From contig JASWJB010000061.1 in assembly GCA_032433595.1 (NCBI GenBank), positions 103,599 to 167,598 on the forward strand: 64,000 bases of DNA, read 5' to 3'. The position numbers were made by a program, and so were the translations under genes. Below the pieces are notes generated by a model, which saw only the letters and a program-made list of their open reading frames with translations, was not told the DNA's origin and did no database searches. Shown piece after piece: positions 1-12,013 of the stretch (the first letter of the stretch is position 1; each line of letters starts with the position of its first letter). The DNA is from Conoideocrella luteorostrata (lineage: Eukaryota > Ascomycota > Sordariomycetes > Hypocreales > Clavicipitaceae).

Positions 1-2184
1 TCATATGAACTATTGAACAGCACGTTGTCTCGAATAGACTGAGCCTGAAGCCACGGTGTCTGTGAGGCAAACGCAACATCTCGAGGGCGAGTTACGGAGC
101 CGTTCTGTTTGATAGTCTCTCCAATGATAGCAAGCAGCAGAGTCGTCTTGCCACTTCCGCTAGGTCCTGATACAATATTCAATCCACCCTGCACAAAATC
201 AATAGTAACATCCTCAAGAGTGAACTCTGCCTCTTTATTTCGTCGAAATGTGACATTTTTCAAGATCAGCGGACCCTCCGGATATGTTTCAGGTGGGGTC
301 GCCGCAGCGTAGAACCTATCCAACCTGCCGAGAGAGATGATTATTCTGGGGATGATCATGCCCATCTCAGACATCATGGTGAAGTTATTCCTAATCATCT
401 CCAGCAAGCGAATAGTAGTAAAGGCAACGGATGCCGTGAGAGGCAATTTTCTTACACCGACATGTAGCGAGTAAACAGCCACGACGGAAAGAACAGGAAC
501 GGCATAGGCCGCTTGTCCTATGCCGATATAGAGGAGGTTGATATTCCAAAAGTGTTTCAGTTCCTTTGCACGCGCATTTTGAAGGTACTTGAGCATGGCG
601 TTCTCCCAGCCAAAGTACTTTATAATGCGGATGGCACCAAGATACTCAGATGAGAGCGAGATTCGAGTATCCTGGGCTGACTTAGCGGCTGCTTGCTGGC
701 CGCTGATGTGGCTAACGATCCAGGCGACGAGCGGGCTTGATAGGAGCATGAATGCTATACCTACTAAGCCTGGCCATCCGACAACTTGGTACAGGCCAAT
801 GAGAGCGACTACAACACCGATCGGCACTCCGAAGATGATCATGAGAACAACTCTACCTTCTTCGATGGTTTTAATGTCGGTAGACATCATATTGGCGAGT
901 TGTCCGGCGGAGGACTTTCGCTCGTCCATTTCGATTTTGCCAGAGTCCTTCCCGGTCTTATCCGATTTGTCATCGAGGAAATTGTCATCGAGCTCTCTTG
1001 AGGTCATAGCCCGCTGATATAACTCAGTCGTGAGTGCCATTTTCAGTTTGATGATTGCGCGAGTCGATATAAACGTAAAAGCCTGCTGTGTGACGGACAC
1101 CAAAAGCTCACCCATAAACATAATCAACAGCCACAGGTACGGCTGGAAAACAGCTTCCTCCGGCCGCGAAAGGTATTCCAACAATTGGTACAGGCCAAAC
1201 GGCGCGAATAGCTCGGATGCATAGAATGCGCCGGCGAGAATGATGGAAGTGAAGATCTCGCCGCGAACGAACATGAATATGGTCTTGCTTGTCGTTTTGT
1301 GCTTTGTTCGTAGCTCGGTGATCTGAGGGTACAGAACCTCTGGTGCATAGTTCCATGGCAAATCTTGGAACTCGGCTGTGGTAATCTTGCCGTTCCATCC
1401 CTTCCCTATGAGACTATTGATGCGACCAAATGTGCAGTAGTAGTCCAGTAAGCTGCATGTGTCTTCCTTGGCTGGTTTGATCTCGGCGCCTTGGACCAAG
1501 GTAGGGCAGTCTGCAGGTAGGATCCATTCGCGGGGCGACACTGCGACAACGGCGATGACCAGGAACAAATTGAATAGCCCTGCCCAAACTAACCATGTTG
1601 GACGATGTGTGTTATTGACGACAGCAAGGGGGGATATTTCGGCCACAATAACCGTCAGAAAGTTGATCAAGAGAACAAAATTAGTCTGATGAAGCAGTAC
1701 CGCATTCATTCCTCGGCCCAAGAAAAATCTCACGATTCCAATTGCAAGAGCATATCCAAGAATTATCGCATTGGGCCATTGTCGCTCATTGGCGATTGAA
1801 GCGCCAATCCAGAAACACAACGCGGTTGCCAGTAACACCCGTTTCAGGATGTCGTAATAGAGCAGATTGGGCGGTTTGAATGACTTGCGATGTATCTGGC
1901 GCGACCGGCGGCCGAACAGCTTCACGGCAATACACGCAATGGACAACAGACACAGCGCGAGCTGTACGTATCCGGATCGAGACGTGTCGATGGCTAATTC
2001 CAGCCAGTGAGGAAATCTTTGGTTCGCAGTCAGTCCATGTGGCGGAGAAGTAAATCCACTAGTCGACTTACCGCGATTGTAATTGATCGACGCCAAGCAA
2101 AATCCGGGGAGCGCCTGGCAGAATCTGGGGATGGCTCAGCGATGCGAAGCCATCCGCCAGCATATCCATCCTCTCTTTGTACAT
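1..2184 (-). CDS. ABC transporter, subfamily C (MRP type), N-terminal part
   Basis: ATP-driven export pump of the multidrug-resistance-associated (ABC-C) type, cut off by the left edge of the window. A 55-bp intron (2071-2017, GTAAGT donor, CTGAC branch, AAAG acceptor) joins a short first exon to a reading frame open to base 1. That frame gives about five hydrophobic segments (TMD0-like), a linker, then the first membrane domain (motifs LPWNYAPEVLYPQI, SSEYLGAIRIIKYFGWENA). The start of NBD1 follows, with Walker A GPSGSGKTTLL and Q-loop ASQTPWLQAQSIRDNVLF. The second half is outside the window. The start is uncertain: 2184 is the first in-frame ATG, with later ATGs at 2169 and 2163, and the N-terminus does not closely match family patterns. 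As the first gene of the cluster it is a candidate exporter of the product; this is inferred from position only. Confidence 0.85.
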
Positions 2185-2911
2185 TGCACGAAGAAGCGAT
2201 TCAAATAACGCTCGTGATCCAATCCAGCTGTTTTCGCTTCTATAGGGCCTCGCGAGATTCGAGCTCGAACTAAAATAAATAGAGACGACAAGATGCTCCA
2301 CACTCTAATCGTTCATGCATGTGCGTGAGCATTCTACACACTCTGCAAATACCTATGAGCGCAGGAAGACGCGAAAAAGAACGAAAAAAAAAAAGCAGGC
2401 TTCACCTAGAGATTTTGGCAAAATGGCGCTTGTCACAGCAAAACGTGTTGGCTGAAACGTGCATCTATTATTGGATTGACCTAACCACCTTCCTGATCGC
2501 GCAGTCGCCGAAGTACAGCCACCAGCCAGAAAAGCGCGATAACAGTGCGGGGTCCACGGTTGAGTCATCTGGCCCGTGTGCCTGGGTGAAAATTTGCGAT
2601 CGTAAAACGTATCCTTGCCCTTATCCGCCTTGCCGGCCTAGTTCGAGATTAGCTGCTGGCTGCGTAAAGGGATGGCTGATACTCTGTAGTTAGATATCTG
2701 TTGACATGCGGGGTCGGGAAGATGCCGAGATTGACACATGCAGTAGCTGGAGACTGGTAGTTCAACAGGAACATGCTCACTGAAAAAAAGATGCAAATAG
2801 CGACGAAAAGCCAAATTTCAATATATTTGCTAAGAACAAGCATACAGGGCAATAAACTATTACATGCGCACTGTCCGCTATACGAAGGCAGAACAGAGGA
2901 GGCTGCTATTA
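2185..2911. other. intergenic: promoter of ABC transporter and 3' flank of acyl-CoA dehydrogenase
   Basis: No supportable gene. The stretch holds an A-rich run near 2385-2396. The neighbours are both on the minus strand, so it must contain the ABC transporter promoter and the dehydrogenase terminator. Confidence 0.5.
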
Positions 2912-4422
2912 CTAAATCTTTGCACCCATCTTTCCTCTAAACTGATATATCTTGACCAGTTGGCGCACCGCGAGATCCAACAGGACGTCCTCGGAGCCGC
3001 CTGGGATGCGAGCACCGGGGACATCCCGGTAAATAGCTACACAATTTGTTAATAGTCAGATCCTGTGGATTAGAGGCTTCGAATCCTTACCTTCCACCAA
3101 TGCACCTTGGCCCGAAGCCGTAAACCCATTGCCACCAAATAACAAGACTGCGCATTGAGCACACTCGTTCAAAACCATGCCGGATTTGGCCTTGGCCAAA
3201 GCCGTAATACCACCCATTTTAAGATCCGCCTCTTGAGGCTTCATATGACACAGCTGATAGAGGAGCTGTTCCGTCCAGGCGTTCAAGGTCTCCAGCTCAG
3301 CGCCCGCTTTTGCCAGCCTGTGTCGCACGACAGGCTGATCCATGAGCTTCTTACCAAAGGCATCGCGCTTGAGGCAGTACTCGAATGCGGCGGAAAGGGC
3401 CGTGCGGGCTTGTCGGGTGACGCCTACAGCGATTGTGAGGCGCTCGTGATTGAAGTTGGTGAGAATGATGCGTAAGCCGTCGCCTTCTTTTCCAATCAGG
3501 TTCTCTGCTGGGACTTTCACGTCATCGAGTTCGATGTAGGTCGTGCCTCCTGCCTTTTGTCCGGCGACTGGAAGACGACGCATCGACACGCCGGTGTGAC
3601 CCTTCAGAGGCACAATCATGACGGAAAGTCCGGATCCTCCCGGTCCGCCTGTTCGAACGGCCATAGTAGTGTAGTCAGACCAGATGCCGTTTGTGATCCT
3701 GAAATAACAGTTTAGATGGCGGATTTCCAGCAATTTTCTTGCGATTCCATGGGTCTAGTGTCTTACCATTTCTTCGCGCCATTAATGATGTAGTGTTTCC
3801 CATCCTCGGTCTTCTTGGCCGTGGTAGTAATATTGGCCACGTCGCTACCAGCATCGGGTTCGGTGATGGCAATGCAGGTGCGCTTCTTGCCCGTCAAGAA
3901 ATCCGGAAGAAATCGCTTCTGCAGCTCTTTGCTCCCGTGCTTAATGACGGGCGGAATGCCAAAAGCGAAACCCGCGTTCAAGGATGCACCCGGACCGGCC
4001 AAACCAGAGCGAGCCAGCTGTGGGTTTCGTTAACAAACCGTGCTCTCATCGTTATGAAGACGACGTGCGCGATAGAGAGCGTCACAAACCTCATCGCAGT
4101 AGATTCCCGTGTGCAAATAATCCCATTCTTCTATTTTCACACCCAAGATGTCATTGATGCCGACCTGTTTGAGCCACTGCACCGGCAACGGCGCTGGGAG
4201 ATTAGGCAGCAGCATGCCATGCTTGTTGAATGTTGCAAAGACATGTTCCGGGACGGTTCCCTCCTTTTCCCACTCGGGGGCTTGGCTGAGGAGATTGTCC
4301 CACAGGAATTTTCGGCAGTCCTTTTGGAACTGGCGATGGGACTCTGTGTAGTAGGGGGAAGGGAGACCGCACAGATATGGCGGCTCGGAAAAGGGAATGG
4401 GGTTTGCGGGGGTTTCGGCCAT
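2912..4422 (-). CDS. Acyl-CoA dehydrogenase family flavoprotein
   Basis: FAD-dependent oxidation of an acyl-CoA or related thioester, or a redox tailoring step in the adjacent cluster. Four exons (4422-4090, 4017-3767, 3698-3091, 3036-2912) give a 438-residue protein, the normal length for the family. Introns are 72, 68 and 54 bp with GTTTGT, GTAAGA and GTAAGG donors. Visible signatures are the flavin/substrate motif CIAITEPDAGSDVANITTTA (about residues 160-178), the middle-domain FNHERLTIAVG, the FGKKLMDQPVVRHRLA helix, and the C-terminal LFGGNGFTASGQG followed by IPGGSEDVLLDLAVRQL. The usual YEGT catalytic-loop Glu is not present: the loop reads IPGGSED. If the base is at the alternative position, the Glu of NFNHERL is the candidate. 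No peroxisomal SKL is seen (the end is GAKI). It shares strand with the NRPS-like gene 1.3 kb upstream. Substrate unknown. Confidence 0.9.
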
Positions 4423-5719
4423 GGCGGGACGTCTCTATGTCCCTTTTTTAACAATAACTTGGTGTTGCGGAATAATGAAGGATGCGATGAGGCAGTCAGG
4501 ATGTTGTCAATTGATGAACTTTGCGGCCAAGACAAATGGTCCTTTTATTTTCCCGAGTGGACCTGACAACAGTTCACGTCATGGTGGAACGGAGCGCTGG
4601 ACCATCATCATGGCCGTATGCAAGGTACCGAGTACAAGTCCATTGGCCGAGGTTGGCGGATGAGCCGTCTGTTGCCGCCCCTCACTTCCCCACTTCCGCA
4701 CTGCCCGCCTTCATTTGCCATGTTGCCGAGGACTTCGAAGCCCAGGGTTATGCAGATGATCGTGGTTTGTGGGCAGTCTATTAGTGTTATCGGTATTCTA
4801 TCATTACGACGAAATATACTCCCGCGTAGATAGGAAATAAACCATTCTTATGCTACAATTTTTTTTTTTTTTTGCATCCAGATTGTCCTTGGTGTTGCCA
4901 CCTGGAAGTCAACTTTGACTGAGCGTCGAAATTCACTACTGTAGGAACGGTCCTACCACCAACGGCCCTCGCCCTGCAGCCGTCTAATGTTAATGATTGA
5001 GTGGTAAAGTACATGACAAAAGATATCCCTCAGATAATATTCTGCTTGCCCACGCGCGACAGCGTACATGCTACGTATTGCGCGAAACAAAACAAAGAGA
5101 CCGTGATTAGGGCCATCTACGAATCCCACTCCCTAACACTTGCGCCAATTAATTATGCCTTGTTACGCGGAGTACATGTCGATTATATCGGGGCAGAAAT
5201 TGGAATGGCGCTGGCAGGACATGCAGCAGGCGTTGCACAGAGATCTAGCAGGTAGAGGATAGTGACATTTATTCCGTAACAAAGCCATTTACTAGCAAGG
5301 GATGATCTTTTCTGAAATATTTTATTTGTATTAATGGACCACTAGACCATTCTACAGCGTTATGCGGCCCTCCCGATGGTGGCGATTGAAACGCAGTGGA
5401 AAGGTGTCACTGGCACATCTACTCTCGCGCAGTGATCGCACTCAAAGACTCTGATTGGATGAACATGTAGGCGTAGATATTATTGATGATGCCTTTCTTC
5501 AGTAGAAACTCCAGAGCCCTTAAGAACTGTTGCCTGCCAGGCTCTATTCCTAAACCGTCGCTTGATCCATACTGGCTGTAATAAAATTGTGAATAAGGCA
5601 GTACAAGAAAGCATTGTAATCTGTTAACTGAAGACTAGTTTCACGGGTGTAGGAAAAAGCTGTCTGACTATTGCATATCTATAAGACGTTTCTATCCACA
5701 ATCTAGCTAATAACTACCT
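4423..5719. other. intergenic between acyl-CoA dehydrogenase and NRPS-like gene 1
   Basis: Contains the dehydrogenase promoter, a T tract at about 4859-4874 and, on the minus strand, one protein-like terminal exon (listed separately). Nothing else could be supported. Confidence 0.5.
5419..5575 (-). pseudogene. orphan terminal-exon-like fragment
   Basis: On the minus strand a TTACAG acceptor (ending at 5576) is followed by about 51 codons open to a TAG at 5419-5421. They read as an amphipathic, helix-like protein with a GLGIEPGRQQFLRALEFLL stretch and a later IINNIYAYMFIQSESL stretch. No convincing upstream exon was found between it and the stop of the NRPS-like gene at 5720, whose C-terminus already looks complete. 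It is either the remnant of a lost gene or an alternative 3' exon. I do not recognise the family. Confidence 0.25.
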
Positions 5720-8700
5720 TTAAGTACTAGTCTTTCGAATACCCCATTGGGTCATCCACCATTTCAACCAGTCGCGACTCACTGGTCCCAATGCCCGGAG
5801 GGTCTCGCTTGCAGCCTCAGAAGCAGATAGAGACAGAATGCTTTGGCCCTTGCTGGTCATGCCGGAGGAGTTAGAATAGAAGTCAATCAACCGGATGGCG
5901 GGATTGCGTTCAATGTCAATGTTTCCTTGTTTACTCGTCTCGTCCGCGCTTGCTTTCAAATGGCCTACCCATTCATCAAACGACACCTCTTGTGGAGAGC
6001 CATCTTCATAAGTGTCGAGCAGAATTGGGGCAACATCCTTGTCCCACGAGGAGGCGGACGGATTCACAACGTGGTACGTAGAAGAGCGTAACATGCCCCC
6101 TGAACCGACAAAGGAAGAAGCGGAAGCTAGGATCTCAGTCAAGATGCGAGCCAGCTTGTCGACGGGAACCCAGTCAACTCGATCTCGAGACGGAAAATTG
6201 CGCGGAAATACACCTAGATGGGCCGACGACACGATGATTGACGGAATGTATTCGTTCGTGCTCCAGAACCCAAGCTCCCCCTTCTCAACGGGACCAGCAA
6301 TTATACCGACGCGGCAGCTTGCCGAACGAACCCCCGAGACCGCAGCGGCTCGGTCGAGCAGACACTCAGCAATAAGCTTTGACTGACCATAGCCTGTGCC
6401 TGCTGCAGCCCTTAGATCGTAAATGGGTGTCTCGGGCACATGCTCGTTAAAGTGGGCGCGCCAGCCGCCTACGGCAGCAACACTTGACAGAAAGAGAATG
6501 AAGGCGCTGCGCGATGACTCATGTGCCAGTTGGATCAGGTTAACCACACCAGCAATGGAGGGCTCGAAGGACGCCAACGACCAGTTGAAGTTGACCGGCC
6601 ACTGGGAGTGAACAACGTGCGTCACAGTACGCTTCAGCCTCTCATAAACGTCTTGGTCTAGCCCTAGCTTAGATTCCGACAAGTCAGCTTTGATAAACTC
6701 GACGCGGCCGGAGCCAAGTTGAGTCAAGCCGCGCTTGTCTCGATTCTTTTGGTATCTTTCCGCGCCGCCCGATGCGCGGTCGAGGCAGAAGATGTACTCA
6801 ACGCTTGGGTCCTGGAATAGCTGGTGCAATAAGTACGAGCCCAGAGAGCCGGTGCTGCCTGTCAGCAGTACTGTCTTATGCTGCTTGAAAGGTGGCGGAT
6901 CGATGACCATCGGCCTGACAGGAAGCAAATTGACGTATTTAATAAGGGTGTTCTCCATCCGTTCCAGTTTGTCGACCGAGGTACCGCCTGCTTCGCCGTT
7001 CGAGGTCACGATCTCGTACCCTTTCTTACCTGTGTGTCCGTCAAAAAAGAAGTCGGCGAGCTCCTTCAGGGAGTTATGTTGATATATCAGGTTGGGCGAC
7101 ACGAAGTCAGTCTTGAGCTGAGTTGCGTCGGCAAGTTTGATTTGGATCTTGAACTCGCGGACGAGTCGAATTATATGCAGAGAATCTAAACCTGCTGCAT
7201 TCAATCCGTCGTCTGGATTTGGGTTCTGAATGCCGGCAATGTCGGCGAGTAGCTGTTCCAGCCACTGCATAATAGCCATTCGATCACCAAAGTCGACGCG
7301 CGTGTGGTGAAGCATCATTTCAGGTGCCAGGTTCTCAGTATCCTGATACAATCTGTCGATATCGTCCTTATAAAGCTCATATGTCTGTCGCCTCTGGATC
7401 TTGCCTTGTCCCAGGTACTGAATCGGGCGGGCTGGATCTACGATTATGATGTGGTACCGGTCGAGTTTGCCATGGGCCGGGGCGTATCTGTTGGCCTCTG
7501 CTATAGCCGTTTTGAGATTTTCCACCAAGGCTATGCGATCCTCCATCTTGTCCGGTACTGAATTACCCAAATCAACGAGTGCTGCTGGTTCGAATTTGCC
7601 ATGACCAACTACCATTGCTCCCTTGACAAGCGGACTGCCCCGAAGACCTGCTTCCATCAATGCCGGAGCGATCTTCTCGCCGTTACTCAAAACAATGACA
7701 TCATCAGAACGGCTTTGCCACCGATATACTGTAGCGTTGTATCACAAATTAGCATTCGGCGTCGGAACTCTGTTTGAGTAAGCTCATGGATGTAACTACT
7801 TACAGAAATGCTTGGAAGGATCCGGGTGACGGGAATAGAGATCATTCATTGAGTACTCCTGGATCTCAGGGAAAGTGCTGAATATGCCCTGATACGACCG
7901 AAGCTCGGGTTTTCGGGCGATGAATAGCTCATAGAGCCCCTCGGAATGCTCGCGCAGCTGGATTCCAGAGTGACTGGGATGCCAGTAGAAGTAAGCCCAG
8001 TCTTCTCGTGCTGGCGAAAGCCTCGGCAGGCATGCCGTTTCGGTAGCTCCAAAGTTGGAGATTACTCGTGTTTTGTCTGACAGAGTGTCTCCCACTGCCT
8101 CTGATAGAGGTGCACCGCAAACAAGCACGTATCGAAGCTTGCCGAGTTCGTTGAGCGCATGAGGATCTTGACTCAGATCTTCATAGGTAGAAGGTGGGCC
8201 AATGGAGGCGTCAATTCCCGCGTGCTTGTGCATTTCGTTAACAAAGGTAGCATTGGGGAGCAAGTTGGCCGGGCCTAGCACCGTCGTGATCCCCAAGAGA
8301 AGTGACATCGTAATGCCGATATTGATCCCGCTTGTGTGGAATAAAGGCATCGCGCTATATGCCCTGGTCGCCTCCTGATAGACTTCAGTTGTTGGCACAT
8401 AGCCGTCAATGGACGGTATAGTTCTCCATGCTTCGTAAGTACTAAGGATCTCGAGTTTCCATGTGATTGGTTTGGGTAACCCGGTCGAGCCAGTGGTGTG
8501 AAGCACAAGACAAGGGTCTTCGCGAGCCTCGGCGAACGTTTTGGTGTAGGGGTACGGGGCTATAGGTTCATCTCGCAGGAAATAGTCCAGTTCAGGCACA
8601 ACGTCGGTTCTCCGCATAACGCGTTGGCTCAGTATGTGGTCGATTTGTATATCTTTAGACACCAGGAATATATCGCATTTCGCTTTTTCAAGTACATTAA

Positions 8701-9163
8701 CATGGCCAGCAACGCTATTGCGGGGGGACAAGAATAGCATTTTATAGCCGACTTTGACGGCACCAAATGCCAGTAAGAAATAGCGAAGGTCATCTTCCTC
8801 CCCAAGTTTTGTAAGCCAAGATCCTCATCTGAGTTGTTTCACGAGTATTCAAGAGTGATTTGTGGGCAAGGAACACTTACTACTTCCTATGTATGCAATA
8901 GTTGGGAAACTTCCGGCCTCTGGCTTGCCGAAATTAGACTCCAAGTACCAACTGATGCTGTTAATGGCCCTGGCGAAATCGCGCGCGGACACTTCAATGA
9001 ATCCATCTTGCAAGTTCTCGGTCTTAGCATAAGCAAATAATGGGTGTTGGGGGATTTCCTTCGCGAGCTCGTCAGGTATCAGGTGGACTAATCGATCTAG
9101 TACTGCCCTGTCCTTTGAGAATTGGACAGGGATATCGCGGGACAGTGGCTCTGCTTGAGACAT
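5720..9163 (-). CDS. NRPS-like reductase 1 (adenylation-thiolation-thioester reductase)
   Basis: Activates a carboxylic acid with ATP, loads it on a phosphopantetheine arm and releases it by NAD(P)H reduction, normally as an aldehyde. Three exons (9163-8881, 8793-7804, 7728-5720; introns of 87 and 75 bp with GTAAGT donors) give 1093 residues, typical for fungal A-T-R enzymes. Adenylation motifs: GYKMLFLSPRNS (about 110-120), HTTGSTGLPKP (193-203), NFGATE (341-346), WQSRSDDVIVLSNGEK (about 427-442), GQGKIQR. Carrier motif NAAGLDSL has the pantetheine Ser at about 607. The reductase domain has VLLTGSTGSLGSYLL (about 711-725), FLSSVAAVG and YGQSK (871-875), an extended SDR active site. There is no condensation domain. 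The PRNS region resembles arylcarboxylate-reducing A-T-R enzymes such as StbB and AscB, which suggests but does not prove an aromatic acid. It is transcribed divergently from the aldo-keto reductase. Confidence 0.95.
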
Positions 9164-9574
9164 TGTTTCTATAGTTTGTTTTTCAAATTCTGGTTGCTTT
9201 CTGGATGAAAGAATTACTATAACTACGAGTGGAATTACAGAGAATTAATACTTATTTAGAAGTCATCGCTTCAATACTGAAGCCTGCCTAGGTTGCCTCC
9301 TGCGATCTATGAAATCTTCAACAATGAACTCCGTGAAACTCCGGCGATCTTTAGGCAGACGATATTATTCACAGTCAACAGGCAGTCTCTTACGGCCTCA
9401 GTTACCTATAGTGGAAGTTGATAAGATTTTGCATGCCTTCGGGTACCGTCAACGCCTCTGTCACCGGTGCAACTTGGGGCCTGGCACCAGCAGCCATGCA
9501 AAAAGTTATTGCCACATACTGTACTATTTTCTCGGTGTCATTGGCGATCTCGTTTACGGTTATGCATGTAAGAT

Positions 9575-9670
9575 TGACACTCCGAATCCGACACCCGGCA
9601 TACAGTGGGTCAAAGCTCCGGTCCGACCGCAACAATAAGTTTTACATTAGTAGTGGATTTCGGAGTGTCA
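9575..9670. promoter_or_regulatory. 12-bp inverted repeat TGACACTCCGAA / TTCGGAGTGTCA
   Basis: Perfect inverted arms at 9575-9586 and 9659-9670, spaced 72 bp apart, in the middle of the divergent promoter. The left arm continues into CTCCGAATCCG (9580-9590), which has two CCG triplets spaced by three bases. CCG/CGG half-sites are the usual targets of Zn2Cys6 regulators, one of which is encoded at 22,999. Closely matching sites occur upstream of NRPS-like 2. Binding is inferred. Confidence 0.4.
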
Positions 9671-9993
9671 CGGAGTTTAGTATCCAATTAGAAGGGTTTT
9701 GTAACGGAAGCTGCACTAATCTTGCCAATGCATACAGGAAAAAAAACGGAGGAGAAAAGAGGGGCTTTTTGCAGATGCGGCCACAGGGAGTTCTCACCGA
9801 AATCGCCGAATGCATATCTTTTCTTTCTATTGTGGTTTATTTGCTGTTTTCTTCCTATAGTTATTTTATATGGAACCCATACTATCCCTTATCGGAGTCT
9901 TGACTGTATTCAGTTATGGAAAGCTAGGAATGCCCCCACTGAGTATATTTAAGTGAGGCCGCACACTCACAATAATACACCGCTACTCCTTCT

Positions 9994-10000
9994 TATATAA
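9994..10000 (+). promoter_or_regulatory. TATA-like box of the aldo-keto reductase gene
   Basis: TATATAA, 94 bp before the ATG at 10,094, followed by a C-rich and then A/C-rich leader; a plausible core promoter. Confidence 0.45.
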
Positions 10001-10093
10001 CCCATACCCCCGCGAAGCTTTCAACAATCCAAACACAACAACAATAACATATCACTCCTGAATTCTAGCAAAGAGGCTTGCCTACCACCAACT

Positions 10094-11382
10094 ATGTCGA
10101 CAATTCTACCCCAGAGAACCCTTGGCCGTGACGGTCCAAAGATCCCTGCACTTGGTTTAGGTCTCATGGGCCTCAGCAGTAAGAAGTCCTTGCTTTCCCC
10201 AGAAAAATACACTACAGAAATAAAATAACAATTTGCTTGTTAGCATTCTATGGAACTCCACCCTCGGATGAAGAACGTTTGCAGTTTCTCGATCGCGCGT
10301 ATGAGCTGGGATGTGTGCACTGGGATTCCGCGGCAATGTATGGCGACAACGAAGTGCTTCTGGGCAAGTGGTTTGAGCGCACTTCGAAGAGGAGCGAGGT
10401 ACGTGAAACTAATTACGCTAGATTATTCGAGAGTTCTTATTAAATGAGCCTGTATTTCTCCAGATCTTCCTCACGACCAAATTCGGAAATCATGTAACTC
10501 CAGAGGGAGGCCGAGAAATCCGCAATGATGCGGAATATATTCGCCAGTCTGTCGCAGAGAGCTTGGAGAAGCTCAAAACCGACTACATAGACCTCTTGTA
10601 CTGGTAAGTCCAAGTTTGAATCTGCTATTTTGCATTCACTTGTCTCACAATCCCATCTTATCTAGTCATCGGTTCAATGGCAAGATCCCCGTGGAACTCA
10701 TTGTACAGACAATGAAGGAGTTTGTTGAGTGAGTCCCCTAAAATCCTTATAATCCGAGGATTTTAATCATACTGAACGGCCTCGATTTTTTAGTAGTGGA
10801 AAGGTCCGCTATCTGGGCCTTAGCGAATGCGGCGTAGATACGTTGCGTCGAGCCGTGAAGATCCATCCTATCCACGCATACCAAATTGAATACAGCCCCT
10901 TTTCAATGGATATTGAAAGTCCTGATACTGGTCTGTTGGACACTTGTCGCGAGCTTGGCATTTCTACCGTCGCCTATTCTCCGCTTGGGCGAGGCATGCT
11001 TACTGGGCAATACAAATCCGTGTCTGATTTTGGTGAAAATGACTTCCGACGCACTATCCCTCGCTTCTCAACTCAAGAGAATCTAGACAAGAATATGACA
11101 CTGGTGAATACTCTGGAGCGAATGGCAGAAGGAAAGAATTGCACGTCGGGCCAGCTTGTCCTAGCGTGGATGATGGCGCAAGGGCCAGACATTCTTCCCA
11201 TCCCGGGTACTAAGAAGATCAAGTACCTAGAGGAGAATGTTGGTGCCTGTTTTGTCAATTTGACGAAAGAAGAAACGCAAGAGATCCGAAATGCAATTGA
11301 GAAGTGCGAGGTTGTTGGCTCAAGAGTTGCTGCGCATTTAATGCACGATCTCATTGTTGATACGCCCCCGCTGGATGGTTAA
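10094..11382 (+). CDS. Aldo-keto reductase
   Basis: NADPH-dependent carbonyl reductase of the AKR barrel family, expected to reduce an aldehyde or ketone to an alcohol. Five exons (10094-10178, 10244-10398, 10464-10603, 10666-10728, 10794-11382) give 343 residues; the four introns are all 62-65 bp. The catalytic tetrad is complete: Asp56 and Tyr61 (HWDSAAMYG), Lys86 (TTKFGNH) and His128 (YCHRFNG). The barrel motifs [12 protein letters not shown] and [11 protein letters not shown] and the cofactor-binding [10 protein letters not shown] follow. It is head-to-head with NRPS-like 1, shares its promoter region, and lies 1.9 kb before NRPS-like 2. This position makes reduction of an aldehyde released by either reductase the simplest role. 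Soluble; no signal peptide. Confidence 0.93.
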
Positions 11383-11597
11383 AGACATATCGGAATAGGT
11401 TGTCGAAAACTGACTTTTGCGGTTTTACTTGATGATTATTTGACTTCAGCTCACTAGATATTAAAAATATATTGTTGTTTTATATATCATGATCGCCAGT
11501 GACTGGACAACCTCTAGACTCATCGGCTTAGGCAAAATTTAGTCTTTGAATTACCTGCTAGATGCGACTGAAGTCTTCCTCTTCTAAATATCTGGCA

Positions 11598-12013
11598 TGT
11601 GGGCGGAAAAGAGCCTCTAGGGTGACTGGAATTAGTTCACGTGAGTTTTTGGACTTGACCGAATTGGTCAAGTCAAATGATATAGCTACAAGCAGGGGGT
11701 TTATCCTTTTTGTGGGCAGATCAATAGCAATTTAAGCAGTGTTTCCCTGAATTCAAGAAATGTGTCTTTATCTGGGGCCTTGCTCCGCTGTTCTATTATA
11801 ATTAATTACTTTGTTAAAGTACGCAGTAGCTCAATAATTAATGAGCAACCTGTTAGATCATTTGATCTCACCATAGATCTTACCACAAGTAAGGTCTCTA
11901 CAAACTACAGAAAGTCTTTGCAAGAACCCTTCACAGAGTTGACGGAGCGTGGCTGGTAGTGTGTTAGACACCAGTATACGTGAGCGGTGGCTGTGTGCTT
12001 TGGGTCGACAAAC
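11598..12013 (+). repeat. degenerate dispersed repeat, copy A
   Basis: Aligns by eye along about 410 bp with 37,932-38,336 in the same orientation. Shared blocks include AGCAACCTGTTAGAT, GCCTTGCTCCGCTG, TTTTTGTGGGCAGAT-like and TGTGTGCTTTGGGTCGAC. Differences include many C/T and G/A changes and small indels. Parts also match 34,956-35,067 and 46,046-46,373 in reverse. Its middle can be read as a broken frame that aligns with the same region of copy B (QPVR...REPF.E.TE), so the element may once have been coding. No clear terminal inverted repeats. Confidence 0.7.

Larger units (their letters stand above)
9164..10093. promoter_or_regulatory. bidirectional promoter of NRPS-like 1 and aldo-keto reductase
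   Basis: 930 bp between two divergent start codons, so it must drive both genes. It contains CTCCGA-core elements, including a perfect 12-bp inverted repeat, and a TATA-like box before the aldo-keto reductase. Several open frames cross it on both strands, but none resembles a known protein. Confidence 0.6.

Noticed and set aside
5205..5900. Similar peptides (MALAGHA-GGV) in frames at 5,205 and 5,843
   Set aside because: The second is the reverse strand of NRPS-like 1. The nucleotide match is short and does not extend, so it is coincidental.
9418..9903. 161-codon plus-strand frame with a hydrophobic C-terminus in the NRPS1/AKR promoter
   Set aside because: It overlaps equally long frames on other strands, has no recognisable domain, contains the inverted-repeat promoter elements and runs into A-rich low-complexity sequence. 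More likely non-coding.
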